Assembly (NCBI GenBank): GCA_025357175.1
Contig: JANXPS010000093.1
Coordinates: 1 to 9,602, forward strand
Reading direction: 5' to 3'
DNA: 9,602 bases
Source: Deltaproteobacteria bacterium
Lineage (GTDB): Bacteria > Desulfobacterota > Deferrimicrobia > Deferrimicrobiales > Deferrimicrobiaceae
The translations under genes were made by a program, and so were the position numbers. How positions within the stretch are numbered: position 1 is the stretch's first letter; each line of letters starts with the position of its first letter. Below the pieces are notes generated by a model. The model was not told the origin of the DNA, searched no databases, and was given only the letters and a program-made list of their open reading frames with translations. Of the stretch, positions 1 to 7,193 are shown one piece after another.

Positions 1-5
1 TCACC

Positions 6-2459
6 GTGAACGGCGCACGAAAAAGGCGTTTTCAGGGAAATAATCCCCGACCGGGAACGGGCGTTGCTTTGATGCCCGGCATGCCGAACCATCCTTTCAG
101 GGGAACCGCCCCATTGTTCATCCTCTCGGCCGTCTTTTTCGTCGGCCACGTCTCAGCGCTCGCCGCCTGGGACGGGTGGGTTGCCGTCGCAGCGCTCTCG
201 GCCATTGTTGCACTGACATCGGTCGCCACGAGATTGCCGGTCAAGTTTACGGCGTTGGCCGTCACCCTGTTTTGCGGGGCGCTCTCGGCCGGCCGGACAG
301 GCTTTGTCTGTCATGAAGCCATCAGCCCTTTCCTCGACAATGAATTGACCTTCCGGGGAACCCTCGATTCGGTCAAGGCGACCGATTCCGGTTGGAGCGG
401 GTTCGCGGATAACGTCACGATCTCGACGATGGACAACAGGTCAACGATGCGGTTGGCGAGAACCGCGGTCTACATCCGGAATCCGGACACAACGGCCTCA
501 TTCCCGACCGAATTACGGGCGATCGGACGCCTTCACCCGATTCGCGGCATGGGAAACCCCGAGGAAATCCCGAGGGAGTGGGAAGCGTTGGCCTCCGGAA
601 CGCAATTCGCCTTCACCGCCGATTCGTCCAAAACGATTCTCCTGCCGTGCTCAGGGCCTGGTGTGTTGTTTACAACGGCGCGAGAGCGGATCGGAATTTG
701 GCTGAAGCGGGTCACGGGCGGTTCGGAAGGGGGGCTGTACCTCCTCTCGCTGGCAAACGGAGCGGTCCCTCCCGCAAGCCATCCCCTTGTCGTCCTGTTC
801 CGGAATACCGGTCTTGCGCATCTGTTCGCCATTTCCGGAATTAATGTCGTCATATTCTTTGCCATGAATGCCGGGCTGTTTCGCGGAATTCTCTGGGTTT
901 TCCGGCGTCGCGACGGGAGCCCCGATCTCAATCGGGTGGCCTCGCTCGGATCGCTCCCGGTTTGCTGGGCCTATGTACTGATGGCGGGGGCTCCTATTCC
1001 GGCTGTCCGTTCCGCCGGAATGGTCACCGCCGCCGTCCTGCTCTGGAACCTGCTCGGAATTAGAGGGGCGGCATTCGGATTGTCGCTCCTTTTTTTCCTG
1101 GTTGTGGTCGTCTCTCCTTTCTCCGTTCTATCCCCCTCCTTTCTGCTTTCTTACGGTGCGGTCTTCTTCCTGATTTCCGCGACCGGTAGCACGTGTGAAA
1201 TGGTTGAAGCGAGACTCCCGGAAGGCAATATCGCCAAAAATATGGTCCGGTGGATCCTCGTTGCGGTCGAGTCGTCCGTCGTGGCCTTTTTCGGGACGCT
1301 CCCGGTGTCCGGTTGTTATTTCCAGGGAATTCCGCTTGGTTCGATCCTCTGGAACGTTTTTTTCGGTCCATTGCTTGGTTCGGGTGGGGTGGCAGGTGCT
1401 TTTCTGGCTGTTATCGGAGGTTTTTTCAATCTTCGATTTCTCGAGGTGCCCGTCCGCGGTATTGCATTTCTCCTCGGATGGGGTATCACCGGGCTCCGAA
1501 CCCTTTCCGCGAACGGGGCCGGATATTTCGCACTCCCCCCTTCGGGGTTTTGGCCGATGGCGTGCGCGTCGTTTTTCTCCGGAGCCGCCTCCCTGTGGCT
1601 TCGATCCCGAAACCGGAAGGCATGGCCGGCACCCGTGGCGGGGGCGATCCTGTTCCTTTGCTGGATTCACCTCCCCTACATCGGCCTGCCCGATGCGAGA
1701 ATGACGCTTACGGCCCTAAACGTCGGTAAAGGCGCCGCGCACGTCATCTTTTTCCCGGGCGGGGGAACGATGGTCCTGGATTGCGGCAGCGCGATCCGCG
1801 GCGATTCCGGGAAACGGATCCTGGTTCCCCATCTTCGGGCACTCGGTGTAACCGGTATCGATCTCCTCGTATTGTCGCACCCTCACGAGGATCATTACGG
1901 AGGTGTCGCGGCGTTGCTGGACGCGATACCGGTCAAGGAAATCTGGATTCCGGAGGGGGTGCCGGCGGGATCATTCGGGAATGCGGTACTTGCATACAAG
2001 GGAACGCTCCGACATGTCGGCCGGGGATTCCGAATGGCCAAAGGCGGGGCGGCGATCACGGTTCGTTCGGCGGGGGACGGTTCAGGGGCGGGCGCCAATT
2101 CGTCAAGCCTGCTCATTGAAGCGCGTTACGGGCGGTTCAGTGCGTGGATGCCTGGCGACGTCGAAGGCGGACCAGCCGCATGGGGTGCGCCGGAGCGACA
2201 ATCCGGGGAATGGCGGGCGCTCTTTCTGCCGCATCACGGCTCTCCGGGGGCTGATCCCGAAGGATGGGTTTTAGCCGCCTCGCCGGATATCGCCATAATC
2301 CAGAATAGAAATTGTTTGGCCGGTAAAAATCTGATACCGTCAGATAAGATTTTTGCCTTGGATAATGGCGCCTTGACCATCAAGACCGACGGTATTTCCG
2401 TTGTTGTCAGACAGGAAAACGGTGGCTGCTTCTGGAGATTTCTTTGCCGTTCAGCCTGA
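6..2459 (+). CDS. comEC: ComEC/Rec2-family DNA uptake channel protein with C-terminal metallo-beta-lactamase domain
   Basis: ComEC is the inner-membrane channel that takes single-stranded DNA into the cytoplasm during natural transformation. The N-terminus has several hydrophobic segments (about residues 35-95) followed by a soluble DUF4131/OB-like stretch (about 110-215). The multi-membrane Competence domain follows (about 235-530). It contains the family signature LAHLFAISGINV at residues 270-281. The C-terminal metallo-beta-lactamase domain (about 568-800) keeps the metal motif H625-P-H627-E-D629-H630, a later metal-ligand motif MPGD (D718) and the family motif PHHGS (742-746). An intact HxHxDH suggests a working nuclease domain, as proposed for several ComEC proteins. 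The full length of about 800 residues is normal for the family. The start is uncertain: the frame is open to the left edge, GTG 6 is the first visible start, and ATG 72 or ATG 81 would begin just before the first hydrophobic segment. None has a clear ribosome binding site in view. The next gene begins 46 bases downstream with no terminator between. Confidence 0.93.
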   Translation: MNGARKRRFQGNNPRPGTGVALMPGMPNHPFRGTAPLFILSAVFFVGHVSALAAWDGWVAVAALSAIVALTSVATRLPVKFTALAVTLFCGALSAGRTGFVCHEAISPFLDNELTFRGTLDSVKATDSGWSGFADNVTISTMDNRSTMRLARTAVYIRNPDTTASFPTELRAIGRLHPIRGMGNPEEIPREWEALASGTQFAFTADSSKTILLPCSGPGVLFTTARERIGIWLKRVTGGSEGGLYLLSLANGAVPPASHPLVVLFRNTGLAHLFAISGINVVIFFAMNAGLFRGILWVFRRRDGSPDLNRVASLGSLPVCWAYVLMAGAPIPAVRSAGMVTAAVLLWNLLGIRGAAFGLSLLFFLVVVVSPFSVLSPSFLLSYGAVFFLISATGSTCEMVEARLPEGNIAKNMVRWILVAVESSVVAFFGTLPVSGCYFQGIPLGSILWNVFFGPLLGSGGVAGAFLAVIGGFFNLRFLEVPVRGIAFLLGWGITGLRTLSANGAGYFALPPSGFWPMACASFFSGAASLWLRSRNRKAWPAPVAGAILFLCWIHLPYIGLPDARMTLTALNVGKGAAHVIFFPGGGTMVLDCGSAIRGDSGKRILVPHLRALGVTGIDLLVLSHPHEDHYGGVAALLDAIPVKEIWIPEGVPAGSFGNAVLAYKGTLRHVGRGFRMAKGGAAITVRSAGDGSGAGANSSSLLIEARYGRFSAWMPGDVEGGPAAWGAPERQSGEWRALFLPHHGSPGADPEGWVLAASPDIAIIQNRNCLAGKNLIPSDKIFALDNGALTIKTDGISVVVRQENGGCFWRFLCRSA

Positions 2460-2505
2460 AAGTCGTTCACAGGGGGATTTTCATAATTTCCAGCATGAAG
2501 CCAAA

Positions 2506-3900
2506 ATGTCAAAAAACCGCGTCCTGATACTCGCGCCCGATGCAGAGGCGCTCGCCTCCCATCTGCGCGGCGAATCCTTGAAGGATGCCCATCTATTCGT
2601 CATGACCGATTGGGAGAAGGGCGTTTCCGCTCTTACCCAGGAATATTTCTCGGTCATCATCGCCCGGAAGTTCCCCGACGTGGGTGACGTTTCTTCGTTT
2701 GCCGCCGCGCTGGCGCGCCTTGCCCCCAAGACGCCCGTCATTTTCCTGACTTCGGCGGCCGAGGGTCGGATCGTCCGCGACGCAATGCGCGGGGGCATTT
2801 GCGACGTTGTTTTCGATGAGTCCATTCCGGAAGAACTGCCCCGCCTGCTCCAGAAAATCATGTTCTCAGGCTATGCCGCGGTTCGACGGCTGTCGCTTGA
2901 GGAACTGTTCGAGTATTCCATACCGGTCCTGACCGCAACCGACATGAACCTGCTTGCACTGACCGTTCTCGAAAAACTGGGTGAACTGGTCGGGGCGACC
3001 TACGGCATCCTTTTTCGCGAACAGGAAGAATCGGGCACAGGCGGATTCACCGTAGTCGCTTCCAACGGATTCATGGACGAGTCGCTTGTCTCCGAATTCA
3101 TGCTGCGTTTCGGAGGCGGTTTGCTACACGCATCGTCGTCGGTTCCCACCGTGGTTCCGGCCGAATCGATAACCCCCCTTCACCCCGAGGACGACCAGAT
3201 CCTCGGTGACAGCCGTCAATTCTTCATCCTCAGATTCGACCTCATGCCGGGTGTTTCGATCCACGCCGTTCTCGGCGTGCGCAATCCGCTTGGGCCCGAA
3301 GTGCTTAACAGCGTTCTCCTCGATTTTCTGCTGCGGCAATCGCGATTCGCTTTTCTCAATTCCGAACGCTCTGTCCAGACGCAGAATCTGATCTATATCG
3401 ACGATCTGACCAAACTTTACAACAGCCGTTACCTCAACGTCGTTCTCGACCGAGAGCTCAAGCGATCCGAACGCTACCGTAATTTTTTCTCGGTCATGTT
3501 CATGGACCTCGATTTTTTCAAACGGATCAACGACACCCACGGCCATCTTGTGGGAAGCCGGGTCCTCATCGAAGTCGGGGCTGTACTTCGATCCTGCGTT
3601 CGGGAAACCGACACGGTGGTCCGGTACGGCGGTGACGAATTCGTCGTCGTCCTTGTCGAAACCAACGCCGACGAGGCATTTCTCGTCGCCGAACGCATGC
3701 GCAAACTGATCGAGGCAAAGTGGTTCGGCCAGGAAAACGGGCTCAATCTCCATCTGACCATATCGATCGGAATCGCCGCATTTCCCGAGCATGCCTCGAC
3801 CAAGCAGCACCTGCTCAATATGGCCGACCAGGCCATGTACCGCGGCAAAGAGTCCACGAGAAACGTGGTCTATCTCGCGGATATACAAAACGTCCCATGA
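2506..3900 (+). CDS. Pseudo-receiver / GAF-like / GGDEF nucleotide cyclase, candidate Hypr-type (cGAMP-forming) enzyme
   Basis: A cytoplasmic 464-residue signalling enzyme. Residues 3-118 have the pattern of a response-regulator receiver, but the phosphoacceptor position (IIARKFPD, A53) is Ala and the usual Lys is D104. T82 remains, so phosphorylation is unlikely. Residues about 130-285 look like a GAF-type sensor. Residues about 295-457 are a GGDEF domain with metal Asp D334 (DLDFFK), N342 (base contact), active-site motif G375-G-D-E-F379, and an inhibitory I-site R366-E-T-D369 exactly five residues before GGDEF. The base-reading Asp (PleD D344) is S351 (GHLVGS), the substitution reported for Hypr GGDEFs that make 3',3'-cGAMP. 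The product could therefore be c-di-GMP, cGAMP or a mixture, and sequence alone cannot settle this. The ATG at 2506 was chosen because it sits directly before the receiver beta-1 strand. The open frame runs back to 2401 inside comEC but adds nothing receiver-like. The Shine-Dalgarno is weak. The stop overlaps the hisS start (ATGA). Confidence 0.93.
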   Translation: MSKNRVLILAPDAEALASHLRGESLKDAHLFVMTDWEKGVSALTQEYFSVIIARKFPDVGDVSSFAAALARLAPKTPVIFLTSAAEGRIVRDAMRGGICDVVFDESIPEELPRLLQKIMFSGYAAVRRLSLEELFEYSIPVLTATDMNLLALTVLEKLGELVGATYGILFREQEESGTGGFTVVASNGFMDESLVSEFMLRFGGGLLHASSSVPTVVPAESITPLHPEDDQILGDSRQFFILRFDLMPGVSIHAVLGVRNPLGPEVLNSVLLDFLLRQSRFAFLNSERSVQTQNLIYIDDLTKLYNSRYLNVVLDRELKRSERYRNFFSVMFMDLDFFKRINDTHGHLVGSRVLIEVGAVLRSCVRETDTVVRYGGDEFVVVLVETNADEAFLVAERMRKLIEAKWFGQENGLNLHLTISIGIAAFPEHASTKQHLLNMADQAMYRGKESTRNVVYLADIQNVP

Positions 3901-5159
3901 CGCTGCAACCCGTTCGGGGGATGAAAGACATCCTGCCCCCCGAATCCCTTCGCTGGTCCGCCCTCGAGGCGACTTTTCGCGCATGCGCCGCCGCGCACGG
4001 CTATTCCGAAATCCGCACCCCGATTCTCGAGAAGACCGAACTGTTTTCGCGAGGCGTCGGCGAGGCGACGGATATCGTCGAAAAAGAGATGTACACGTTC
4101 ACCGACCGGTCGGGAGACAGCCTGACCCTTCGGCCCGAGGGCACCGCCGCGGTCGTCAGGTCGGTCCTGTCGGGGCGTTCCGAGATCGGCGAATGGCCCG
4201 CAAGGCTTTATTACATCGGCCAGATGTTCAGGCATGAGCGGCCCCAGAAAGGGCGGCTTCGCCAGTTCCACCAGCTCGGCGCGGAACTTTTCGGCACCGA
4301 TGCGCCCCATGCCGACGCCGAAGTCATCGCGTTCCTTTACCGGTTCCTGTCCCAGGCCGGACTGACCGGGGTTTCCCTGCAAATCAACACGCTTGGCGAC
4401 CCCGAGTGCCGACCCGGGTACAACCAGGCGCTCGCCGATTTCCTGGCCGGGCGCGACGAAATGCTTTGCGACGATTGCCGCCGCAGGAGGCTTACCAATC
4501 CGCTTCGGGTGCTGGATTGCAAGTCCGAGAAGTGCATCGCCGCAACCGCCGACGCACCGTCCATCCTCGACATGCTGTGCGACGGGTGCCGCAGCCATTT
4601 CGAAACGGTCGAATCGGCGCTTCGGGGATTGGCGGTGCCATTCGAACGCAATCCGCGGATGGTTCGCGGCCTCGATTATTACAGGCGGACGACGTTCGAA
4701 TTCGTGATTCCCGGCATGGGGGCGCAGAACACCGTAGCCGCAGGCGGGCGATACGATGGTCTCGCCGAGATGCTCGGTTCCAGAGATCGTATTCCCGCGA
4801 TCGGTTTCGCAATCGGAGTCGAACGTTTGCTCATGCTGACGGAAACAGATACGCCACCGGTGGCGTCTTCCGATGTTTTCATCGTCGCGTCGTCCGCGAA
4901 GTTCCTGCCGGAAGCATTTTTGTGGCGGATGGAACTCGCGGAAAAAGGTGTCCGGGCCGACATCGACTACGAGTGCCGCAGCATGAAAAGCCAGTTTCGG
5001 CGCGCCGACCGTTCCGGTGCATCCGTCGTCGTCGTGTTCGGCGAGGCCGAATGGGAACGCGGCATGGTCGGATACCGGGACATGGCGAAAGGGCAACAGG
5101 AAGAGCTTGCCGTCGACGATGCGAAACGACGGCTCGAAAGTTTATCAACAGGAGGATGA
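3897..5159 (+). CDS. hisS: Histidyl-tRNA synthetase
   Basis: Charges tRNA(His) with histidine in the cytoplasm; a class II synthetase. The 420-residue length is the usual bacterial one. The N-terminus (LQPVRGMKDILPPE) is the family opening. Motif 2 is FRHERPQKGRLRQFHQ at 111-126. The two histidine-binding motifs are RGLDYY (257-262) and AAGGRYDG (281-288). Motif 3 is IGFAIGVERL (302-311) with catalytic R310. The anticodon-binding domain occupies about 325-415. Six cysteines lie in the insertion region in CX2C, CX4C and CX2C pairs (191/194, 208/213, 228/231). The start at 3897 overlaps the preceding stop by four bases and has no purine-rich ribosome site upstream. An internal ATG at 3921 would remove the conserved opening, so 3897 is preferred and translation probably depends on coupling to the cyclase gene. 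aspS follows directly. Confidence 0.98.
   Translation: MTLQPVRGMKDILPPESLRWSALEATFRACAAAHGYSEIRTPILEKTELFSRGVGEATDIVEKEMYTFTDRSGDSLTLRPEGTAAVVRSVLSGRSEIGEWPARLYYIGQMFRHERPQKGRLRQFHQLGAELFGTDAPHADAEVIAFLYRFLSQAGLTGVSLQINTLGDPECRPGYNQALADFLAGRDEMLCDDCRRRRLTNPLRVLDCKSEKCIAATADAPSILDMLCDGCRSHFETVESALRGLAVPFERNPRMVRGLDYYRRTTFEFVIPGMGAQNTVAAGGRYDGLAEMLGSRDRIPAIGFAIGVERLLMLTETDTPPVASSDVFIVASSAKFLPEAFLWRMELAEKGVRADIDYECRSMKSQFRRADRSGASVVVVFGEAEWERGMVGYRDMAKGQQEELAVDDAKRRLESLSTGG
5150..5155 (+). promoter_or_regulatory. Shine-Dalgarno AGGAGG that decides the aspS start
   Basis: A perfect AGGAGG lies in the last codons of hisS. It touches the in-frame ATG at 5156 (spacing zero, too close to serve it) but is six bases from the in-frame GTG at 5162, which is ideal spacing. 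This favours GTG 5162 as the true aspS start, two bases after the hisS stop. Confidence 0.75.
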
Positions 5160-5161
5160 GG

Positions 5162-6952
5162 GTGGAGCCATTTCTGCCGGAACATAAGCGTACCCGTTAT
5201 TGCGGCGAATTGCGCCGCGAGCATATCGGCCAGGAGGTTGTCCTTTGCGGGTGGGTCCACCGCCGCCGGGACCACGGCGGCCTGGTTTTCGTAGACCTGC
5301 GCGACAGGGAAGGGCTCGCACAGGTCGTGATCAATCCCGAGATGTCCAAGGATTCGCACGACAAGGCCGATGCCCTTCGCGCCGAATACGTGATTTCCGT
5401 CCGGGGCGTGGTCCAGGCCCGTCCTGACGGCACCGTCAATCCGAACATGCCCACAGGCGAAGTCGAGGTCCAGGCCTCCTCGCTCGCGATTCTCAACGAA
5501 TCGAAGCCGATTCCCTTTGCGCTCGACGACGTGAGCGACGTTGCCGAAAACATCCGGCTGAAATATCGCTACCTCGACCTGCGCCGTCCGTCGATCCAGC
5601 GCGTGTTCATGAAACGGGCACAGCTCGCCCGGACCGTCCGGGAGTATCTTTACGAAAACGGGTTCGCCGAGATCGAGACGCCGGTTCTCACGAAGAGCAC
5701 CCCCGAAGGCGCTCGCGACTACCTGGTCCCTTCGCGCGTCAATCCCGGCATGTTCTTCGCGCTCCCGCAGTCTCCGCAACTCTTCAAGCAGATATTGATG
5801 GTTTCCGGCTACGACCGCTACGCCCAGATCGTCAAATGCTTCCGCGACGAAGATCTCCGGGCCGACCGGCAGCCCGAGTTCACCCAGATCGACTGCGAGA
5901 TGTCCTTTGTCGATCGCGAAGACATATTCACGATGATGGAAGGGCTGATGGCCCGCGTATTCAAGGATGTGGCCGGGTACGAGGTCCCGCTACCGCTACC
6001 GCGCATGAGTTACCGGGACGCGATGGACCGATACGGCGTCGACAAGCCCGACACCCGTTTCGACGTCGAGATCGTCGACTTCACCGAGTTGCTCGCGGCG
6101 AGCGATTTCCGGGTGTTCAACGAAGTCGCGGCAAAAGGCGGAATCATCCGGGGCATCGTGGCCCCGGGTCTCGGCGAGTCGAGTCGCTCCGAGGTGACCG
6201 CGCTCGAGGATGTGGCCAAGATCGGCGGCGCAAAGGGGCTGGCGCCCTGGAAGGTGACGTCCGAAGGAATCACGTCGCCGATCGCCAAGTTTTTCTCGGC
6301 GGATCAACTCGCCGCGATTGTATCGAAAAGCGGCGCGAAGGCGGGCGACCTTATCCTCATGGTCGCCGACGACTACGGGACCGCCTGCGATTCCCTGGGG
6401 CGTCTCCGGATTCACATCGGCGAAAAATGCGGCCTTATCGACGAATCGAAATTCAATTTTCTCTGGGTTGTCGATTTCCCCCTCCTCGAATGGGACAAGG
6501 ATGAAAAGCGCTGGAACGCGATGCATCATCCGTTCACGGCACCGCTCGACGAGGATCTGCATTTCCTCGACACCGATCCGGGAACGGCGCGAGCCAAGGC
6601 CTACGACATGGTGCTCAACGGCTCCGAGATCGGCGGCGGCAGCATCCGTATCCATCGGCAGGATGTCCAGTCGCGCATGTTCGGGCTGCTCAACATCGCC
6701 CCCGAGGATGCCCGCATGAAGTTCGGATTCCTGCTCGAGGCGCTCGAGTTCGGCGCCCCTCCACATGGCGGAATCGCTTTCGGTCTCGACCGGCTGGCCA
6801 TGATCCTCTCTGGCGCGAAGTCGCTTCGGGATGTCATCGCATTCCCAAAGACCCAGAAGGCAACCTGCCTGATGACCGATGCGCCGAACGTGGTCGACCC
6901 GAAACAGCTCAGGGATCTCTATATCAAGACGACAGTGCAGGAGCCGAAATAG
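5162..6952 (+). CDS. aspS: Aspartyl-tRNA synthetase, predicted non-discriminating (Asp/Asn) type
   Basis: A class II synthetase that attaches aspartate to tRNA(Asp). At 596 residues from GTG 5162 (598 from ATG 5156) it matches the bacterial form with a GAD insertion. The order is an N-terminal OB-fold anticodon domain (about 10-110), the catalytic core with the flexible loop STPEGARDYLVPSR, motif 2 FRDEDLRADRQPEFTQID (from F227, R228 catalytic), the GAD domain (roughly 290-415), and motif 3 AFGLDR (539-544, R544). In the anticodon domain, RRRDHGG places His at residue 38 and RPDG places Gly at residue 90. These match His31 and Gly82 of the non-discriminating Pseudomonas aeruginosa enzyme, whereas the discriminating E. 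coli enzyme has Leu and Lys there. The enzyme should therefore also mischarge tRNA(Asn) with Asp, to be amidated by GatCAB. It is the last gene of its unit and is followed by a strong terminator. Confidence 0.98.
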   Translation: MEPFLPEHKRTRYCGELRREHIGQEVVLCGWVHRRRDHGGLVFVDLRDREGLAQVVINPEMSKDSHDKADALRAEYVISVRGVVQARPDGTVNPNMPTGEVEVQASSLAILNESKPIPFALDDVSDVAENIRLKYRYLDLRRPSIQRVFMKRAQLARTVREYLYENGFAEIETPVLTKSTPEGARDYLVPSRVNPGMFFALPQSPQLFKQILMVSGYDRYAQIVKCFRDEDLRADRQPEFTQIDCEMSFVDREDIFTMMEGLMARVFKDVAGYEVPLPLPRMSYRDAMDRYGVDKPDTRFDVEIVDFTELLAASDFRVFNEVAAKGGIIRGIVAPGLGESSRSEVTALEDVAKIGGAKGLAPWKVTSEGITSPIAKFFSADQLAAIVSKSGAKAGDLILMVADDYGTACDSLGRLRIHIGEKCGLIDESKFNFLWVVDFPLLEWDKDEKRWNAMHHPFTAPLDEDLHFLDTDPGTARAKAYDMVLNGSEIGGGSIRIHRQDVQSRMFGLLNIAPEDARMKFGFLLEALEFGAPPHGGIAFGLDRLAMILSGAKSLRDVIAFPKTQKATCLMTDAPNVVDPKQLRDLYIKTTVQEPK

Positions 6953-6982
6953 CTTCCTGCAATGCCCTAGGACAGCACGCAA

Positions 6983-7020
6983 AAAAGGGCCGGATATCCT
7001 CCAGATCCGGCCCTTTTCGT
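6983..7020 (+). terminator. Intrinsic terminator closing the comEC-cyclase-hisS-aspS unit
   Basis: A 13-base-pair perfect stem (6983-6995 with 7005-7017) has the GC core GGGCCGGAT, a 9-base loop and a run of four T followed by CGTTT. It starts 30 bases after the aspS stop. The A-tract on the left arm means it could also work on the minus strand. The core GGGCCGG recurs in the hairpin at 9495-9538, so this may be a house style of terminator in this genome. Confidence 0.88.
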
Positions 7021-7044
7021 TTGCCCTGCGCTTTCCCATTTCCC

Positions 7045-7073
7045 TTGACAGTTTCAAAACATTTGTGTATTGT
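7045..7073 (+). promoter_or_regulatory. Sigma70-type promoter for the isocitrate dehydrogenase gene
   Basis: A perfect -35 TTGACA (7045-7050), a 17-base AT-rich spacer and -10 TATTGT (7068-7073, four of six consensus bases) lie right after the aspS terminator. This predicts a transcript start near 7080 and a leader of about 114 bases before the ATG at 7194. I see no riboswitch, attenuator or clear hairpin in that leader. Confidence 0.7.
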
Positions 7074-7106
7074 GACCCTGCTGTCCGGCCCGAGGGTATT
7101 ACTCCA

Positions 7107-7112
7107 TATAAT
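7107..7112 (+). promoter_or_regulatory. Possible second -10 element (TATAAT) in the isocitrate dehydrogenase leader
   Basis: A consensus TATAAT lies in the leader downstream of the main promoter. No good -35 sits at 16-18 bases upstream (best is a weak TGTCCG at 19 bases) and there is no TGn extension. It could be a secondary start or chance. Confidence 0.25.
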
Positions 7113-7193
7113 CAGCTAGTTAGCGGCACCGGCACCATTCCCCAGTCATCGTGGTCTTGCAACAAGAATCGGCAATCAACTCAAGGAGAGAAC

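Noticed and set aside
2312..2366. Internal promoter candidates in the AT-richer end of comEC (TTGTTT, GATAAT)
   Set aside because: No pair has an acceptable 16-18 base spacing with reasonable consensus match; kept only as a low-interest composition note.
3720..3896. Upstream extension of the hisS frame inside the cyclase gene
   Set aside because: The family N-terminus begins exactly at ATG 3897, and the extension overlaps the conserved end of the GGDEF domain in another frame.
3840..3896. T-box or attenuator leader before hisS
   Set aside because: There is no intergenic space: the gene overlaps the preceding stop codon, so a leader RNA regulator cannot fit.
3870..5096. Minus-strand open frame (408 codons) opposite hisS
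   Set aside because: Shadow of hisS: low-complexity composition, no motif and no ribosome site.
4406..5161. Upstream extension of the aspS frame inside hisS
   Set aside because: The extension is Arg-rich shadow sequence of hisS. AspRS homology begins at the GTG/ATG pair near 5156-5162.
5996..7057. Minus-strand open frame (353 codons) opposite aspS and across its terminator
   Set aside because: It would start beyond the aspS terminator hairpin, and the translation shows no family resemblance.
7080..7193. Possible GEMM-I (c-di-GMP/cGAMP) riboswitch in the isocitrate dehydrogenase leader, prompted by TAGTTAGCGG
   Set aside because: The rest of the motif (ACGCAAAGCC-like core and paired stems) is absent, and the leader is short with no supporting helices.
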